In this document: positions 21,540 through 32,049 of the stretch, piece after piece
How the letters are laid out: each line of letters begins with the position of its first letter
Position numbering within the stretch: the stretch's first letter is position 1
Assembly (NCBI GenBank): GCA_016490735.1
Contig: JAEMWC010000031.1
Coordinates: 1,326,001 to 1,390,000 of the forward strand
Length of the DNA stretch: 64,000 bases
Origin: Pachyseris speciosa
Taxonomy: Eukaryota; Cnidaria; Anthozoa; Scleractinia; Pachyseridae
Direction: 5' to 3'
The notes under the pieces: model-generated
Seen by the model: the letters and a program-made list of their open reading frames with translations, nothing else
Told to the model about the DNA's origin: nothing
The model's database searches: none
Translations under genes and position numbers: made by a program

Positions 21540-22127
21540 AGGGACAAAGCACATCGGAGCCGTTGAGGTCCAAAGTGTTATTTGTCCCATCCGTGATCCG
21601 GATTCGCACGCTGTTGAATTCGGTTTTACTGAGGGGGTGAAATTCGAGGTGAAAGAGTTCCTCCTTGAAAGGAAAACTGACGGGGAGATCCACGGTGGAA
21701 ATGCTGTACAAAACATCAGCTGGGACGTTTTGCACATTCCTCAGGAACAAATCACCCAATCGACGCTTCTCGTGATGTTTGGGATTCTATCACCAACGAA
21801 ACTTGTTGAATTTCGAAAGATTTTTTTGTCAAAACCAAGCAGGTCCCCGAACTCACCGACGGAAAGGTCCAGCTCGTAGTCTCCTTTTGCGATTCCGATC
21901 ACCACTCGGTAAATCGTCAAATCGAAGTATAAATTAAAGATGTGATCTTTTTCAGCGGCATCCTTATCCACGTACCCCGTGTGCGCTTGGATAAAAGAGG
22001 TGAGGTTGGTGTAGTTGTACATCCCGTCGGGGATGGTCAAAGTTTTCCAAGCAGCCTCACCTCTTTTCCGGCATTTCAGCTGGTTGTTGTCATACTTTGC
22101 CGCCACGTTGTGCCAAGAGTAAGTCAT
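21540..22127 (-). pseudogene. Polinton-1 candidate minor capsid (penton-type) protein, frameshifted
   Basis: Two frames join near 21750. The first (22127-21741, 128 codons) reads MTYSWHNVAAKYDNNQLKCR, IPDGMYNYTNLTSFI and VGEFGDLLGFDKKIF..PNITRSVD. The second reads VLYSISTVDLPVSFPFKEE and SVRIRITDGTNNTLDLNG. The text 'TW.N...+y.NN.f.......tvtIPdG.Y...l...I' and 'FGdllGF....+...PNITRSvD' recurs in Polintons. I assign the penton/minor-capsid role by position and beta-rich character only. Confidence 0.6.
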
Positions 22128-22275
22128 TGTGATCAGTTTCTTGAGGGCGATTTTGTATCTCCGGTTGGAGTAGAGGCTAATGCGCTTTGGGACACGAAAT
22201 CGTGGGTTGGTTGGTTGTTCCCCCCCGGTTGCAGCTTCGCGAGCCTGGAGTCGAGCAGCAGGTGTTCGTCGTTCA

Positions 22276-23245
22276 TCCTATGTAATCACGGAAAATTTTC
22301 TTCCCTTGCGTCTTGGTCAAGACGTCTCGACGAATGAGTTCGGTAAGCAGCTTTTCAATGTCTCGCCTGAATTTGGTGGATGAGTTCCTTGCACAGAATG
22401 ACCCCAACATTACGTACAAATCGTTGATCATTGTCTCGGAGTCCCCTTCCGCCCTAAGGCGGGAGTTCGCCAGGCGTGAATGGGTTTCCCCACTTCCCTC
22501 CATCCATTCTTCGTCCCAGACGTCATTGTCATCTTCATCGCCGGCAACGGTGGGTCTGCGGGAAGAAATGTTTTCGTTCGGGGCTTTTTTTCAACTCTTT
22601 TTTCCCTTTTTGGAGCTGGCTCGCCAAGGACGGCAACCACGGGTTCCCCTCTTCCTCCAACTATTTCTTGTCTGATTTGTGCCAAAGTCCAATCTTTGTA
22701 AACCCCGCTCTCCAATTTCTTTTGTCCACTATTCGTCATTTTCGTGGCGTGGGTTCTGAGTGCCTTCAAAGCGCTCGCCCTTTGGCGCTCGTGGATGAAT
22801 TCGGTTGTTTCAACTGGTGGTGCGGGCCAGATACGGCGCGTAGGAATGTCTTCTTTCTCCATTGGTGGAGGAGGCGGGGGGAATTCAAACTCTTCTTCGA
22901 CGTCCTCGACGTCTTTGACGTCCTAGACGTCTTCAACGTCCTCGACGTAATCGACAGGCGAAGGAGGCGGGGTTTGTGGGGGCGTTGGAGCCTCTGGTTG
23001 GAAATCCTGCCAATCGAAGGGGTTGATTCGGTCGAACTCATCCATTGCATAGTTCGGCCCTTCTTCCTTGGCTGGTACAGGGGGCGTTTTGTCCAACCGT
23101 TTCGTGATTTGAAAAGTTTTCCCGCGGCCTCTTCCCCCATCGCTTCGGCGATCTTATGTTTCTTAAATTTCTGACGGATTTCTTGTTCCTGTTGTTCGAG
23201 CGCGGCTTCTGCCTCTGCCCGCTCGCGAAACTTCTTCAGAGACAT
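22276..23245 (-). pseudogene. Polinton-1 conserved acidic/helical protein, frameshifted
   Basis: The N-terminus from 23245 reads MSLKKFRERAEAEAALEQQE (helical). The middle has an acidic repeat (VEDVEDV/KDVEDVEEE, from about 22895) and proline runs. Then come EFIHERQRASALKALR, DWTLAQIRQEIVGGRGEPV and a C-terminal helical part, MINDLYVMLGSFCARNSSTK. The pieces fall in different frames but in one order, so I read them as a single gene of about 320 codons. Position beside ATPase and capsid suggests a scaffold or virion role (inference). Confidence 0.5.
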
Positions 23246-23255
23246 AGGTTTTCAG

Positions 23256-23274
23256 AAGGGATAATATATGGAGA
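23256..23274 (+). promoter_or_regulatory. TATA-like element before the Polinton-1 ATPase
   Basis: 'agggataatatatggaga' sits directly before the ATPase ATG. Similar AATATA-G boxes precede other Polinton-1 ORFs (29780, 29973, 33172 and, on the minus strand, 35715). Confidence 0.4.
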
Positions 23275-23494
23275 ATGAAAATTCCGAACTATGACCCTAG
23301 CTCGGTGAAAAAAAATTGGATGCAAGGCCATTCGTCCATGCCTGAGGACATTTTCCGCATGTTGATTTGTGGACCAAGTGGTTCCGGCAAGACAAACATC
23401 CTGCTGCACATGCTTTACAAGCTGCTGGAGTACGACAAGGTTTTGCTTTTTTCGAAGAACCTTCACCAGAACAAGTACCAGGAGCTTTTAAAGG

Positions 23495-23524
23495 GCCACG
23501 CTCAACCAAAAATCATTGCGCGCC
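23495..23524 (+). repeat. Left terminal inverted repeat of the 5.86-kb transposon
   Basis: 'ccacgctcaacc' followed by '..catTGCG' is mirrored at 29311-29344. Confidence 0.75.
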
Positions 23525-24382
23525 TCTGTTGTTGTTATCATCCGGGAGATCGGTCGTCGCATAAGACTCATAACAACCCGTGGGAGAAAAATCGAACGGC
23601 GGAAGGAGAGGAGGAAAGTTTCTTCGAGGTTACTGGCGACGATAGTAATTTTGGGTTATGAAGAAAGACCTGTTAACCGTTACGGCTCTCCTATAGCTCG
23701 CAGAGAGCACTGATTACGAGGAAGCGGGGCCGTCTCAAGCTCTTCCAAGCAGAGTGGTGAGTTACAAGGAATGAAGCGAGCGCATATGTCGAATTTTGAT
23801 TAGCAATTTGTTGGATATAAACGACTAAGAATTTGCGTTGCACTCTTCTCTGTATAGATCTGCCAGTGTAAGAATACATGCAGCCGAAAAACAAGAAAAT
23901 ATCGAGGATGTGTGTGCAGAGATGCCTGTATGAGATGCTCGGCAAGTTGTGTATGTGGCAGCATTTCAAAGCCGTGTAAGAATTAAAACAAGTTGTGATA
24001 AAGCAACGTCAACCTCCTCCAAGCAGTGCATTTGAGTGACACCAAATCGCACTAGAAAAAGAAAGAGAAAGTGTTCAGGTATACTTTGTTTCATGTGCAA
24101 TAGGGACACAGTCGGTTTTAACTTATCACCACGACAGAGTGATGATAATCGTAGTTTTTATTTCGAGGGTCCACCTTCTTGATTTATGTGACCTTTGATC
24201 TGTTTCTTTACCAGTTTAAAAAATAATGGGAATTAAAATCGTTAATGACATTTTTTCCGTCTCCACTTACCTATTGGTAATAGCTTGAAAATGACTCAAA
24301 ATATAATATGCCCTCACATCCTTTAAGCTGCCAAGTCTTCCTTTGGAAAGCAAAGTGTAATTTATGTAACTTTTTTTGGCAG

Positions 24383-24870
24383 ACATTCATTGAATCACTG
24401 AGTACCAGTCAGCTAGACCACCTTCTGCTGGATGTCCTGTCCAATGGTCAGGGAAGTCTGGATTATGCTAAGCCGCTGGTGGCTAACAGCGACGACCCCG
24501 ATCCAAATAGACCAGCAAATACAAATTGTCCCAACTGGTGCATATGCAATGTTTGCATGGATATGGGCAATTATCTTACAACATTTAATGCTGTAAGAAT
24601 AGGTCCTGTGTCATCTCCTATGAGATGTTTAGATACATTGTTTTGTACAGGGAGGTGCTGACAATAGCTATACCAGCATGATGTGATATCAGAGCGGAAA
24701 ATGAAGATTGAGATGAACAGTTTTCGAAAGGCTGCATATTGCCAGTTTATACCATGGAAATATGGCAAATTAGGGAAAGGCAACCGAAGAGTTTGTCCAT
24801 CCTGTGTGGTGAGACTTGTGCGGCAGACATACCCTGCTGTATATTGGTAATACATGGGTTTCAGAAGACA
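24383..24870 (+). pseudogene. P2X7-type cytosolic 'ballast' (zinc-binding Cys) domain, decayed
   Basis: After an acceptor-like ttttttggcag the strand reads FIESLSTSQLDHLLLDVLS, then NWCICNVCMDM, then (shifted) MNSFRKAAYCQFIPWKYGKL and GNRRVCPSCVVRLVRQTYPA. A stop precedes YMGF. The cysteine spacing and 'fRkAAYrQf..W.hGkLG.GNRrviPsCvV..iR..yP....Y.Gf' match the C-terminal domain of P2X7 receptors, also found alone or in other proteins of corals and anemones. No channel domain is present. Two or more disruptions. Confidence 0.75.
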
Positions 24871-24999
24871 CTAAATGTATTCCCCTTGCTGCTGAAACAT
24901 GCAGGTGTAAAGCCGTGTACCTTATAAATGCCCGATTACAGTGCAATTTCACCCCCTCCCTCAATTAGTATGCCAGGGATTCTGGTGAACAAATATACT

Positions 25000-26850
25000 G
25001 AAAAGCAGTCTGCGATTGTAAGCATGTCCAGAAAGTTTCAGCCCTGTAAGTTCAAACTGGTCAGGTAACAAACTTAAAGAGGATGAAAATTACCATAATT
25101 ATAATAATAATTATTGGTTTCTACACATAAATCAATTACCGAAACTGTGTTTGATGATTGTATAGATGCAAAGACCATGTGTATCACATTGTCATTACCA
25201 GTAGGTTCAGTGCACAGGTTTCTGTTATGCAAGGAGGACATAAATTATAGGCAGGACAATTTATCTTGAATTTCTTTTCTTCAGTTTTGTTTTGTTTATC
25301 GCTATGTACTAAAAAAAACAATGACAACTACAACAACAAATCTTTGTTGAAAATCTAGAACCCAGACTTTCTCAGGCTCTTTATCAGCAGCTGGTCTGGT
25401 ATGTCCATGATCAGGCAATCAAAAAATTTTAAAAATCCCATTTCCAGTGCATTACTGCATATAGGTCTTCGTATGTACATCATTACATTACCTATGTGTG
25501 TTAGTATATACCACATTTTTCTTACAGTGTCTGAACAACAAGCAAACTACTGAAGTAATCTTGTTTCCGATTGTGCTGATCAAGCTGTACTATTATTCAC
25601 ATAAAGACGAAACTACGTATTGCTGAAAATGGCACCAATGAAATACTTCCTGCAGTTGTTTTATCATGAATGACAATGGTGTAGAGACCATTCACTTATT
25701 CTTACATTACAGTATTTTGTAGTTCCAGAAAATATCCATATCTCCCTATGGAATGGATACATATAAGTCCTGAGACCTCTGTCCACCCCTTTGGGCATTC
25801 CAAAAAATTAATAATTTGTGGTCTTTGAGACTCCTTCATCCCCAGGAATTTCCAATCTCTTCTGTGTAGAGAGTATGGAGATTTTCTGGAGCTACACACT
25901 ATCTGTGTGTGTTACTAGCTTTTTACTGCTTGTATAATTTAAACACTCCTCACAACAGCTCCATTTGCAATAAACACATGTTTATTTTATAAACATATGT
26001 TTATTTTTTATTGGGTTTTACAACAATTCAGCGAAGCAAATGAAGGATTCAGAGACACTGCCCTTTCCAGAGAGGTGGTGTGTAGTGCCAACTAATTACC
26101 CAAACTGGTTTCTCGAGTACAGGAGTGTCTTGCTGTGGAACCAGTTATATCAACTTCAAAAGACTTTTTGAAATATAACAATAATTACAGTAAGAACCCG
26201 TGTATAAGAACCTAGGTTTTAAGAAACTGTTAGGCAAAAATTTTCATTTCACATACCTGCACTGTACTGCCTTTAGGAATTATGGTATAAATGATTTATA
26301 TTGTATTATGAGATGATATTTATAATATATTTAAATGAAATTCATATGAAAATATAAGGACAGATTTTAAGAATCTTGGTAGCCTAAATTTGCTTTAAGT
26401 ACCATTTATATAAGAACCTGTTTAGGCTCAATTAAAAAATCCAGGTTCTTATACGTGGCTTTTTACTGTATTACTGGCTAGGCCCCTAATAACCAACATG
26501 TTTCAGATATTGGAAACCGTAATGGGATTACAAAAAACTGTTTATTCATTTTCTATTTTCAAATCCAACAGTAGTGTATCAATAATAATATAACGTTCAA
26601 CGAGACAATTAGCTAAAGGCATTTCAAGTAATAAGAAGTTCACATACAGTGTACTGTAGGTGCTGTGAACTAGTACAATGCAATACAGGGTATTTGAAAC
26701 AAAAAAGAAACTTCCAATGTTTTTGTCCTGGCAATAACATCCTACGTAACTCTAGAATTAATGAAATGGAAAGTAGGCACTGCGTCAGGGAAGCAATGAA
26801 TATTTAGAAGAGGTGAAGAAATTATAAAAGCATTTGTACAGAGTCTTTCC
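25000..26850. other. AT-rich filler of the 5.86-kb transposon
   Basis: No open frame of note on either strand; contains 'aaacatgtgttta...taaacatatgttta' inverted text near 25975. Nothing recognisable. Confidence 0.4.
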
Positions 26851-26964
26851 ATTTGGAAAGGGGTTTACCTAAAACATGGAATCCGGAATCCGGAATCCGG
26901 AATCCGGAATCCGGAATCCGGAATCTAGAAACTGGAATTAATAATTAATAAGAGGGTTAAAAGA

Positions 26965-27360
26965 ACCGAATAATTATAATAATAATAATAAATAAATAAA
27001 TAAAGATAAAAAATTTCTCTTCACACTACGACAAAAGGAGTTATACTCAGTTATGTTTCTAATAGCTACAGGGAGCTTATTAAAAGTAGTTGCTGCCGAG
27101 TGCTGAAAAGTTCCCGACTCTCTCGGAATAGAAAGGACAGGTGCAATCGTAGATCTTAAGCTATAAGCACTGACCATGAAGACGATAGATGTCTTACAGG
27201 AGGAGGTAGGTGACAGGAGTGAAGTCTTAGTCTGGGACTTGGTTTGTTCTTTCCAGTTGAGTCGATGTGGAGGGATATAAGGATAACTATTAAGAAAGAC
27301 CGTATGCAGGATCATTAAATGCAACTTAAAGAGCTGATCCGCGAGATTTTACACTAGTTT
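26965..27360 (-). mobile_element. 5'-truncated LINE 3' end with (ATT/ATTT)n tail
   Basis: The minus-strand ORF (26974-27324) ends with LSIPRESGTFQHSAATTFNK then LPVAIRNITEYNSFCRSVKR, the usual tail of CR1/L2-type ORF2. The tail is (aataat/aataaata)n at 26975-27005 on the plus strand. Coding core absent. Confidence 0.7.
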
Positions 27361-27399
27361 AACCTTAAGAAACAAACAGGCCCATGCAGTGCAGCCATC

Positions 27400-28540
27400 G
27401 CTGCAAAAACGGAGTGAGAAGCATTGCTATTGGGAAGAAAATCTTTCTTGGAGCAGATTAACCACGTTTATCGCCTACTGTAAAAGTAGGCCTGACCAAG
27501 TCCTCAGTTGTTGTAGATATCCTTAACCAATCAGAAGTGGAAAGCAGCGGATTTTGCGTGCTCAAGGTTCCTATATAAAAGTTTCAAGGTATATTGGGCA
27601 CCATACTGACTTAGGTTTTTTCGAAAAAAAGAGCAATGACTGAAGACGGTACAACTGTATGAGGGTGAAAATGTTGTAAGCAAACGAAAGCGCTAAAACA
27701 ATCCTCACCCAGCCGCCATAGCTATCATTTCCAGGTGGGGCATTTATAAACGTCTTTTCTTTTTTTTTTTTTTTTTTGAAATAAATATTTTTTTGTCTTC
27801 TTTTTTTCTCCAATTAATCTCTCGGATTATATTTATTTCGTGTTAGTTTCTTTTTTTCTGTATATTTAAAAGTTTTTTTTTAAGTGATCTTTCTTCGTCT
27901 TTTGGAGATGTTCCTGAATGTACTGGGATGTTCTAGAATGTCCCATGTTCCACGTTTTATCGACGGCCACTCGACAACCTGAAATGTACGCGCCGATACA
28001 GTTCCCAAACATTCCAGCATGGAGCAACAGACAATGACCAATCAGGCGTAAGCGTTCCCACGCGCAATTAAGTCAAGATATGCAAAGTGATTTTTCTCTG
28101 CTTTTTGGTCACGAAGCGTTTAAAATAGCTCTTGTTTTATAAAGATCTAGCTGAAATCAATAACAAAACATTGAAAACGGAAAAAAAGTTGCTCGAAATC
28201 AAAAAAGGTTGATCGAAAATCGAAAGTTGTTCAAAAAGTTGCCGTCAACTTGTGGACAGGCCTAACACTATTCATCGACAAAAAGAATAAGAAAAGGTGC
28301 TTTTAATTAAAATGATTTTAATTCAAAATGTTCAAAATGCACAAAGCATTGATTAGTATCGTTGAAGTGTGATTGAAAGCTGTGTGCTTTAAAGGAATCA
28401 GGCGGTTTATTAAAAGCAAAACCAAAGTATTAAAATGCTGCCCTAGATAGATTGATTGCTTGATTGCTTGATTGCTGCAAAACTCAGGCTAAGTCATCAT
28501 ATAATTTGTTGACCATATTATTACCCAAGTGACTTCAACC
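27400..28540. other. No gene recognised
   Basis: AT-rich stretch with a poly(T) run near 27765; part of the 5.86-kb transposon. Confidence 0.4.
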
Positions 28541-28729
28541 TTTGTCAAAATTTTTTACCAAACTTCTGTACATTCCGTATTCCGGATTTCATATTTCGTA
28601 TTCCGGATTCCGGATTCCGCATTCCGGATTCCGGATTCCGGATTCCGGATTCCGGATTCCGGATTCCGGATTCCGGATTCCGGATTCCGGATTCCGTGTT
28701 TTAGGTAAACCCTTTGGAAAGTGTTACAA

Positions 28730-29340
28730 CAGCGCTAGGTCCTCTCGGTGTTGAAGCGAACATTTAGGGTCGCTTGCCTGTGAACGGGAATACACGAGCT
28801 CTCATCAAAACATACTTACACCGATAAAATTTCCTTAAATGCATCTTTTCCTCCAGAATAAGAAAGCCAAGTGATAATACAAACTGACACTTACATGCGT
28901 ACATGGAATCGGGCTATAAATGGCGGACGAATCCTGCGAACGAGCTCGTTTTCTTTGAGAAGATCTGCTCTCATCCATATAACCGAGCATAAATCCATGA
29001 AGCAGGACCTCAGCAAATTCGCTATTTGTTTCCTGTCGTTCCATAGCTCAAATGTTGAGGAGGAAAGCCAAACTATATGTCGGCCCCGGGCTGGCCTCGG
29101 CGGGTGACCTCTTTTCAACGGCTTCATTCATAACTTCACACGATAATAACACAGAAATAACTATACAAATCCGCGAATTAAATGTTTAAAAAGCTATTTA
29201 CAAATATAACAAATAACGAAAGCAGGTGGTACGGCCGATGGAGCAAGATGGAAGTTCCCCTATCGCAGAATCGTATTTTCTGTAATACAGAAAATGGCGC
29301 CGATAAAAGCGCTCGCCCGCAATGGCTCATGGTTGAGCGT
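28730..29340. other. Right part of the 5.86-kb transposon, no gene recognised
   Basis: Short ORFs on both strands (28835-29127) show no motif. It ends in the right inverted repeat (29311-29346). Confidence 0.4.
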
Positions 29341-29775
29341 GGTCCTTTAAAGGATTTCGCGAAAAACATTGACCCCCACGTCGGTTACGAAGTTATTGAG
29401 GCGTTTGGGGGGGGGGGGATGACATCATTCCTCTCGACGAACTTCCCCTCCCTGAGGATGGGCTTGACAACCAGAAGATTGTTGTGTTCGACGACTTGGT
29501 TTGTGAAAAAAACCAAGACGACATTGTGGAATATTTCGTTGGCGGCCGTCACCAACAACTGCGCCGTGATTTATCTTTCACAGGACTTTTTCAAAACCAC
29601 CAAAATTATCCGCGACAACTGCAGCCATTTCTGTATTTTTGCTTTCCCTGAAAGAGAAAACAGACGGATCGCTGCCGATCTGGGGGTGAAGCCACCCAAC
29701 CTGCTTGACCGCGCAACTAAAAAGAATTTTCTTTCTTTTATTACGACAAGCCGAAAAAAGAGATGAAAAAAAATT

Positions 29776-29992
29776 TCGACGAGAATATATAGGGAGAGAC
29801 ATGGGGTGGTTCAACGAACTTCCAAGCGACATGGAAAAAGACGGCAGCATCGCAAAGCATGTGTTTCTCAACCCGGGTGGACATCGCATCTGCAACGCAG
29901 GCAAGGAGAAAAAACGGCAGCATCGTGAAGACAGGCGTTCTCAACCTGGGTGGACATCGTGAAAAAATTTGGACGAGATAATATAGTAAAAC
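29776..29992 (+). repeat. Duplicated 5' region of the fibre gene
   Basis: 'aaaaatttcgacgagaatat' through 'acatggggtggttcaacgaa' (29770-29820) is closely repeated at 29959-30013 as 'aaaaatttggacgagataat' through 'catggggtggctgaacgaa'. The first copy gives a short, aborted ORF (MGWFNELPSDMEKDGSIAKH...). A tandem duplication covering promoter and start codon is the simplest reading. Confidence 0.6.
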
Positions 29993-32031
29993 ATGGGGTG
30001 GCTGAACGAACTTCGCAGAAGCTTTTTCCGAAGCGCGGGAGAAGGAACCCCCGAACCTCGTGGCCCCCCTGGCCCGCGTGGTTTACGTGGGAAAAAGGAG
30101 ATCGCGGCCCGGCAGGACCGACTGGTGCGCAAGGTCCAACCGGTCCACACAGACCTGCAGGTCCTGTCGGGCCTCCAGGGCCTCGAGGGACAAGAGGACT
30201 GCAAGGGCCTCCAGGCGCGCAAGGACCTCAGGGCCCTGCAGGCCCAACAGGCTCGGGTGACTTCCGAAAAGACGGCAGCATCGCGATGACGGGCAATCTC
30301 GACATGGGAGAGAATCTGATCACCAAACTTGGTTTTCCCAAAGACATCCTTGATACCACAAATAAAAGCTATGTCGAATCGGAAATTGAACTGTGTTTGA
30401 AACGAGATGGAACGAACCCAGCGTGGGGGGGATTTGAACATGAATGGGTATGCCATTCGAGCTTTGAAAGACGCCGATTCCAGTACGCCTGCTGAAAACG
30501 CCGTCAACAAAAAATACGTGGATGCAGGCCTTCGAACCAAATTCGACGCAATCGCGCAAACAGAGTTGAACATGAAAAAAAACAACGCTGTCACCAATCT
30601 CGCCCCTCCTTCCTCCGCGACAAACGCGACGACCAAAAGATATGTTGACGAGTATTTCGTTAAAAGAGATGGCTCGAATGTAATGTATAGGGATCTGTCG
30701 ATGGCCAACCACAACATCGAAAACCTTGGAGTGCCCACAAATAACAAACACGCGGTCAACAAAATTTATGTCCACCAAGCTCCTTTTCTTCCACTTGTTG
30801 GTGGACAAATGGCAGGGCAATCGACATGCACAACAACAAAATTGTGAACGTGAAAGACCCCGTGAACACTGGCGATGGTGTCAACAAAAAATACGTGGAT
30901 GCGGCTCATTTGACTTTCTCCGGCCACCAACCGAATCCCTTCCAGTATCTGATGGAGGATATCAATGAGTCTCCGAGTGAAAACAACATCTCAGTTCTCA
31001 GAATCAACCACTTTTCTGGATCGCCCCATCCGTTCAAAAAAAATGCATACCTCTTTATGTTAATCAAGGATACAGATGGCAGCAACCAATACCGCTCGCG
31101 CCTCGGATTTGATCTCTTTTCACTGCCCGTTGGGTACTACACCTTTGTTGTCGAATACTTTCCTCCAGATATGGGAAATGTCAGTGTGACCGCGAGCGAA
31201 ACCACTTCAGGGGGGCAAGCTTCGAGAACCTTCCCAGCCGTCGGCTCGGTTGCTGGTTATGTTAAAACCTTGGTGCGATTTCACCGATGGCAAAGCTCAC
31301 CCCCTCCCCCCCCCCCCCATGGAGAAACGACACATACTTCGCCAGCGGGTAGAATTGTGGTGTATCATGGTGTGGAAGGCTTCGTTTCGAATGTGCCTTC
31401 GAGTGTGTTTGACCGGGTCTACACGGTGGACGACGGGAAGATGGTTTTGCAGACCGACTTGAACACCAACGGATACAATGTGGTTGGAAAGAATGGAGGG
31501 GGTTTTGAAGTTGATGATGATGGACGGATAAAAATGCATGGTGATTTGGATTTGAATGGGCATGGGATTCACGAGGTTCTTCGTTTTCAAGGTGGAAACA
31601 TCGTGTTGCTGAAGGCTTTGCGGTTTGAGGGGGAGGTGAGAGCAGTTTTCCATTATACGTTCATGGGTACTTCAATTTTAATTTCCGACACCACAGAGGG
31701 GGATTGTGTTTTCGGTCCTTTCAAAAGCACGGAAAAAGCTTTGTTATACGATTCCATCGTGGATATGATTGCTGTTGATTTTGAAAAAATGGACGTTCCA
31801 GGGTGGAGTCGTAATAACGTAAATTTAACTTTTACATTACCACTCGCTATACCAAAAAAACCCGACTCACTCGCTTTTCCTTTTCCATTAAACCCGAGAA
31901 CCCGACAAGTGGTTTGGTTCCCACGTGTGAGACACAGCTTTCACCTTTCACTCAAAATTATCTTGGGCCCTTTTAGTGGTACGGGTGTCAGTGTGAGAGG
32001 TTCAGTCATTTTCCTCTGCGTTAAATATTGA
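29993..32031 (+). pseudogene. Polinton-1 collagen-stalk fibre-like protein, frameshifted
   Basis: Starts [20 protein letters not shown]. It then has about 20 Gly-X-Y triplets ([40 protein letters not shown]) spread over two frames. Next come repeats of a tail-fibre-type unit '[28 protein letters not shown]' (at least four, with variants NKSYVES, TKRYVDE, VNKIYVH). The last part (30826-32031) is a 401-codon open frame ending in a beta-rich C-terminus (GPFSGTGVSVRGSVIFLCVK). The layout fits a trimeric host-attachment fibre: anchor, collagen stalk, head. Frame changes lie near 30090, 30425 (G run) and 30820. Confidence 0.75.
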
Positions 32032-32049
32032 TAAATAGTACTTTTGAAT

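Larger units (their letters stand above)
26850..28725. repeat. Inverted satellite pair ((CGGAATC)n-type) forming a foldback structure
   Basis: The left element 'ggtttacctaaaacatgg' followed by tandem 'aatccgg' units (26878-26930) is mirrored on the right by 'ccggatt' units (28600-28696) followed by 'tgttttaggtaaaccc'. A related 'ggaatccgg' block is in the arms of the 26-kb unit (12510-12560). It encloses a truncated LINE. Confidence 0.7.
23492..29346. mobile_element. 5.86-kb TTAA-flanked transposon with P2X7-type domain, nested in Polinton 1
   Basis: Left end AGGGCCACGCTCAACC, right end the inverse of AGGACCACGCTCAACC; about 32 bases of imperfect inverted repeat. TTAA flanks (23488 and 29347); TTTAAA is also possible. 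The interrupted ATPase codons rejoin perfectly without it, which fixes the boundaries. It carries one recognisable coding exon (24383-24860), a nested LINE tail and an inverted satellite pair. No transposase was recognised, so it may be non-autonomous. Confidence 0.85.
23275..29766 (+). pseudogene. Polinton-1 packaging ATPase (A32/FtsK-HerA type), split by a transposon
   Basis: The 5' part (23275-23487) reads MKIPNYDPSSVKKNWMQGHS then Walker A CGPSGSGKTN. The gene resumes at 29351, so that EL-LK joins DFAKNIDPH exactly once the TTAA-flanked insert (23492-29346) is removed. A G-run frameshift near 29410 moves Walker B (KIVVFDDLV) to another frame, and a second shift returns to YLSQDFFKTTKIIRDNCSHF. 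It belongs to the ATPases that pump genomes into capsids of PRD1-adenovirus-lineage viruses. Inactive here. Confidence 0.88.

Noticed and set aside
22476..23174. Plus-strand 232-codon ORF
   Set aside because: Antisense shadow of the minus-strand acidic/helical Polinton gene.
24383..24870. A P2X ion-channel gene
   Set aside because: Only the cytosolic Cys-rich domain is present; no channel domain or paired membrane segments, and the frame is broken.
26878..26930. Tandem 'aatccgg' units as a possible array or promoter
   Set aside because: A simple satellite with an inverted partner at 28600-28696; no spacer structure.
29941..30762. Minus-strand 273-codon ORF
   Set aside because: Antisense of the collagen fibre gene; its apparent Cys/Ser/Trp-rich pattern is the complement of the Gly-X-Y repeats.
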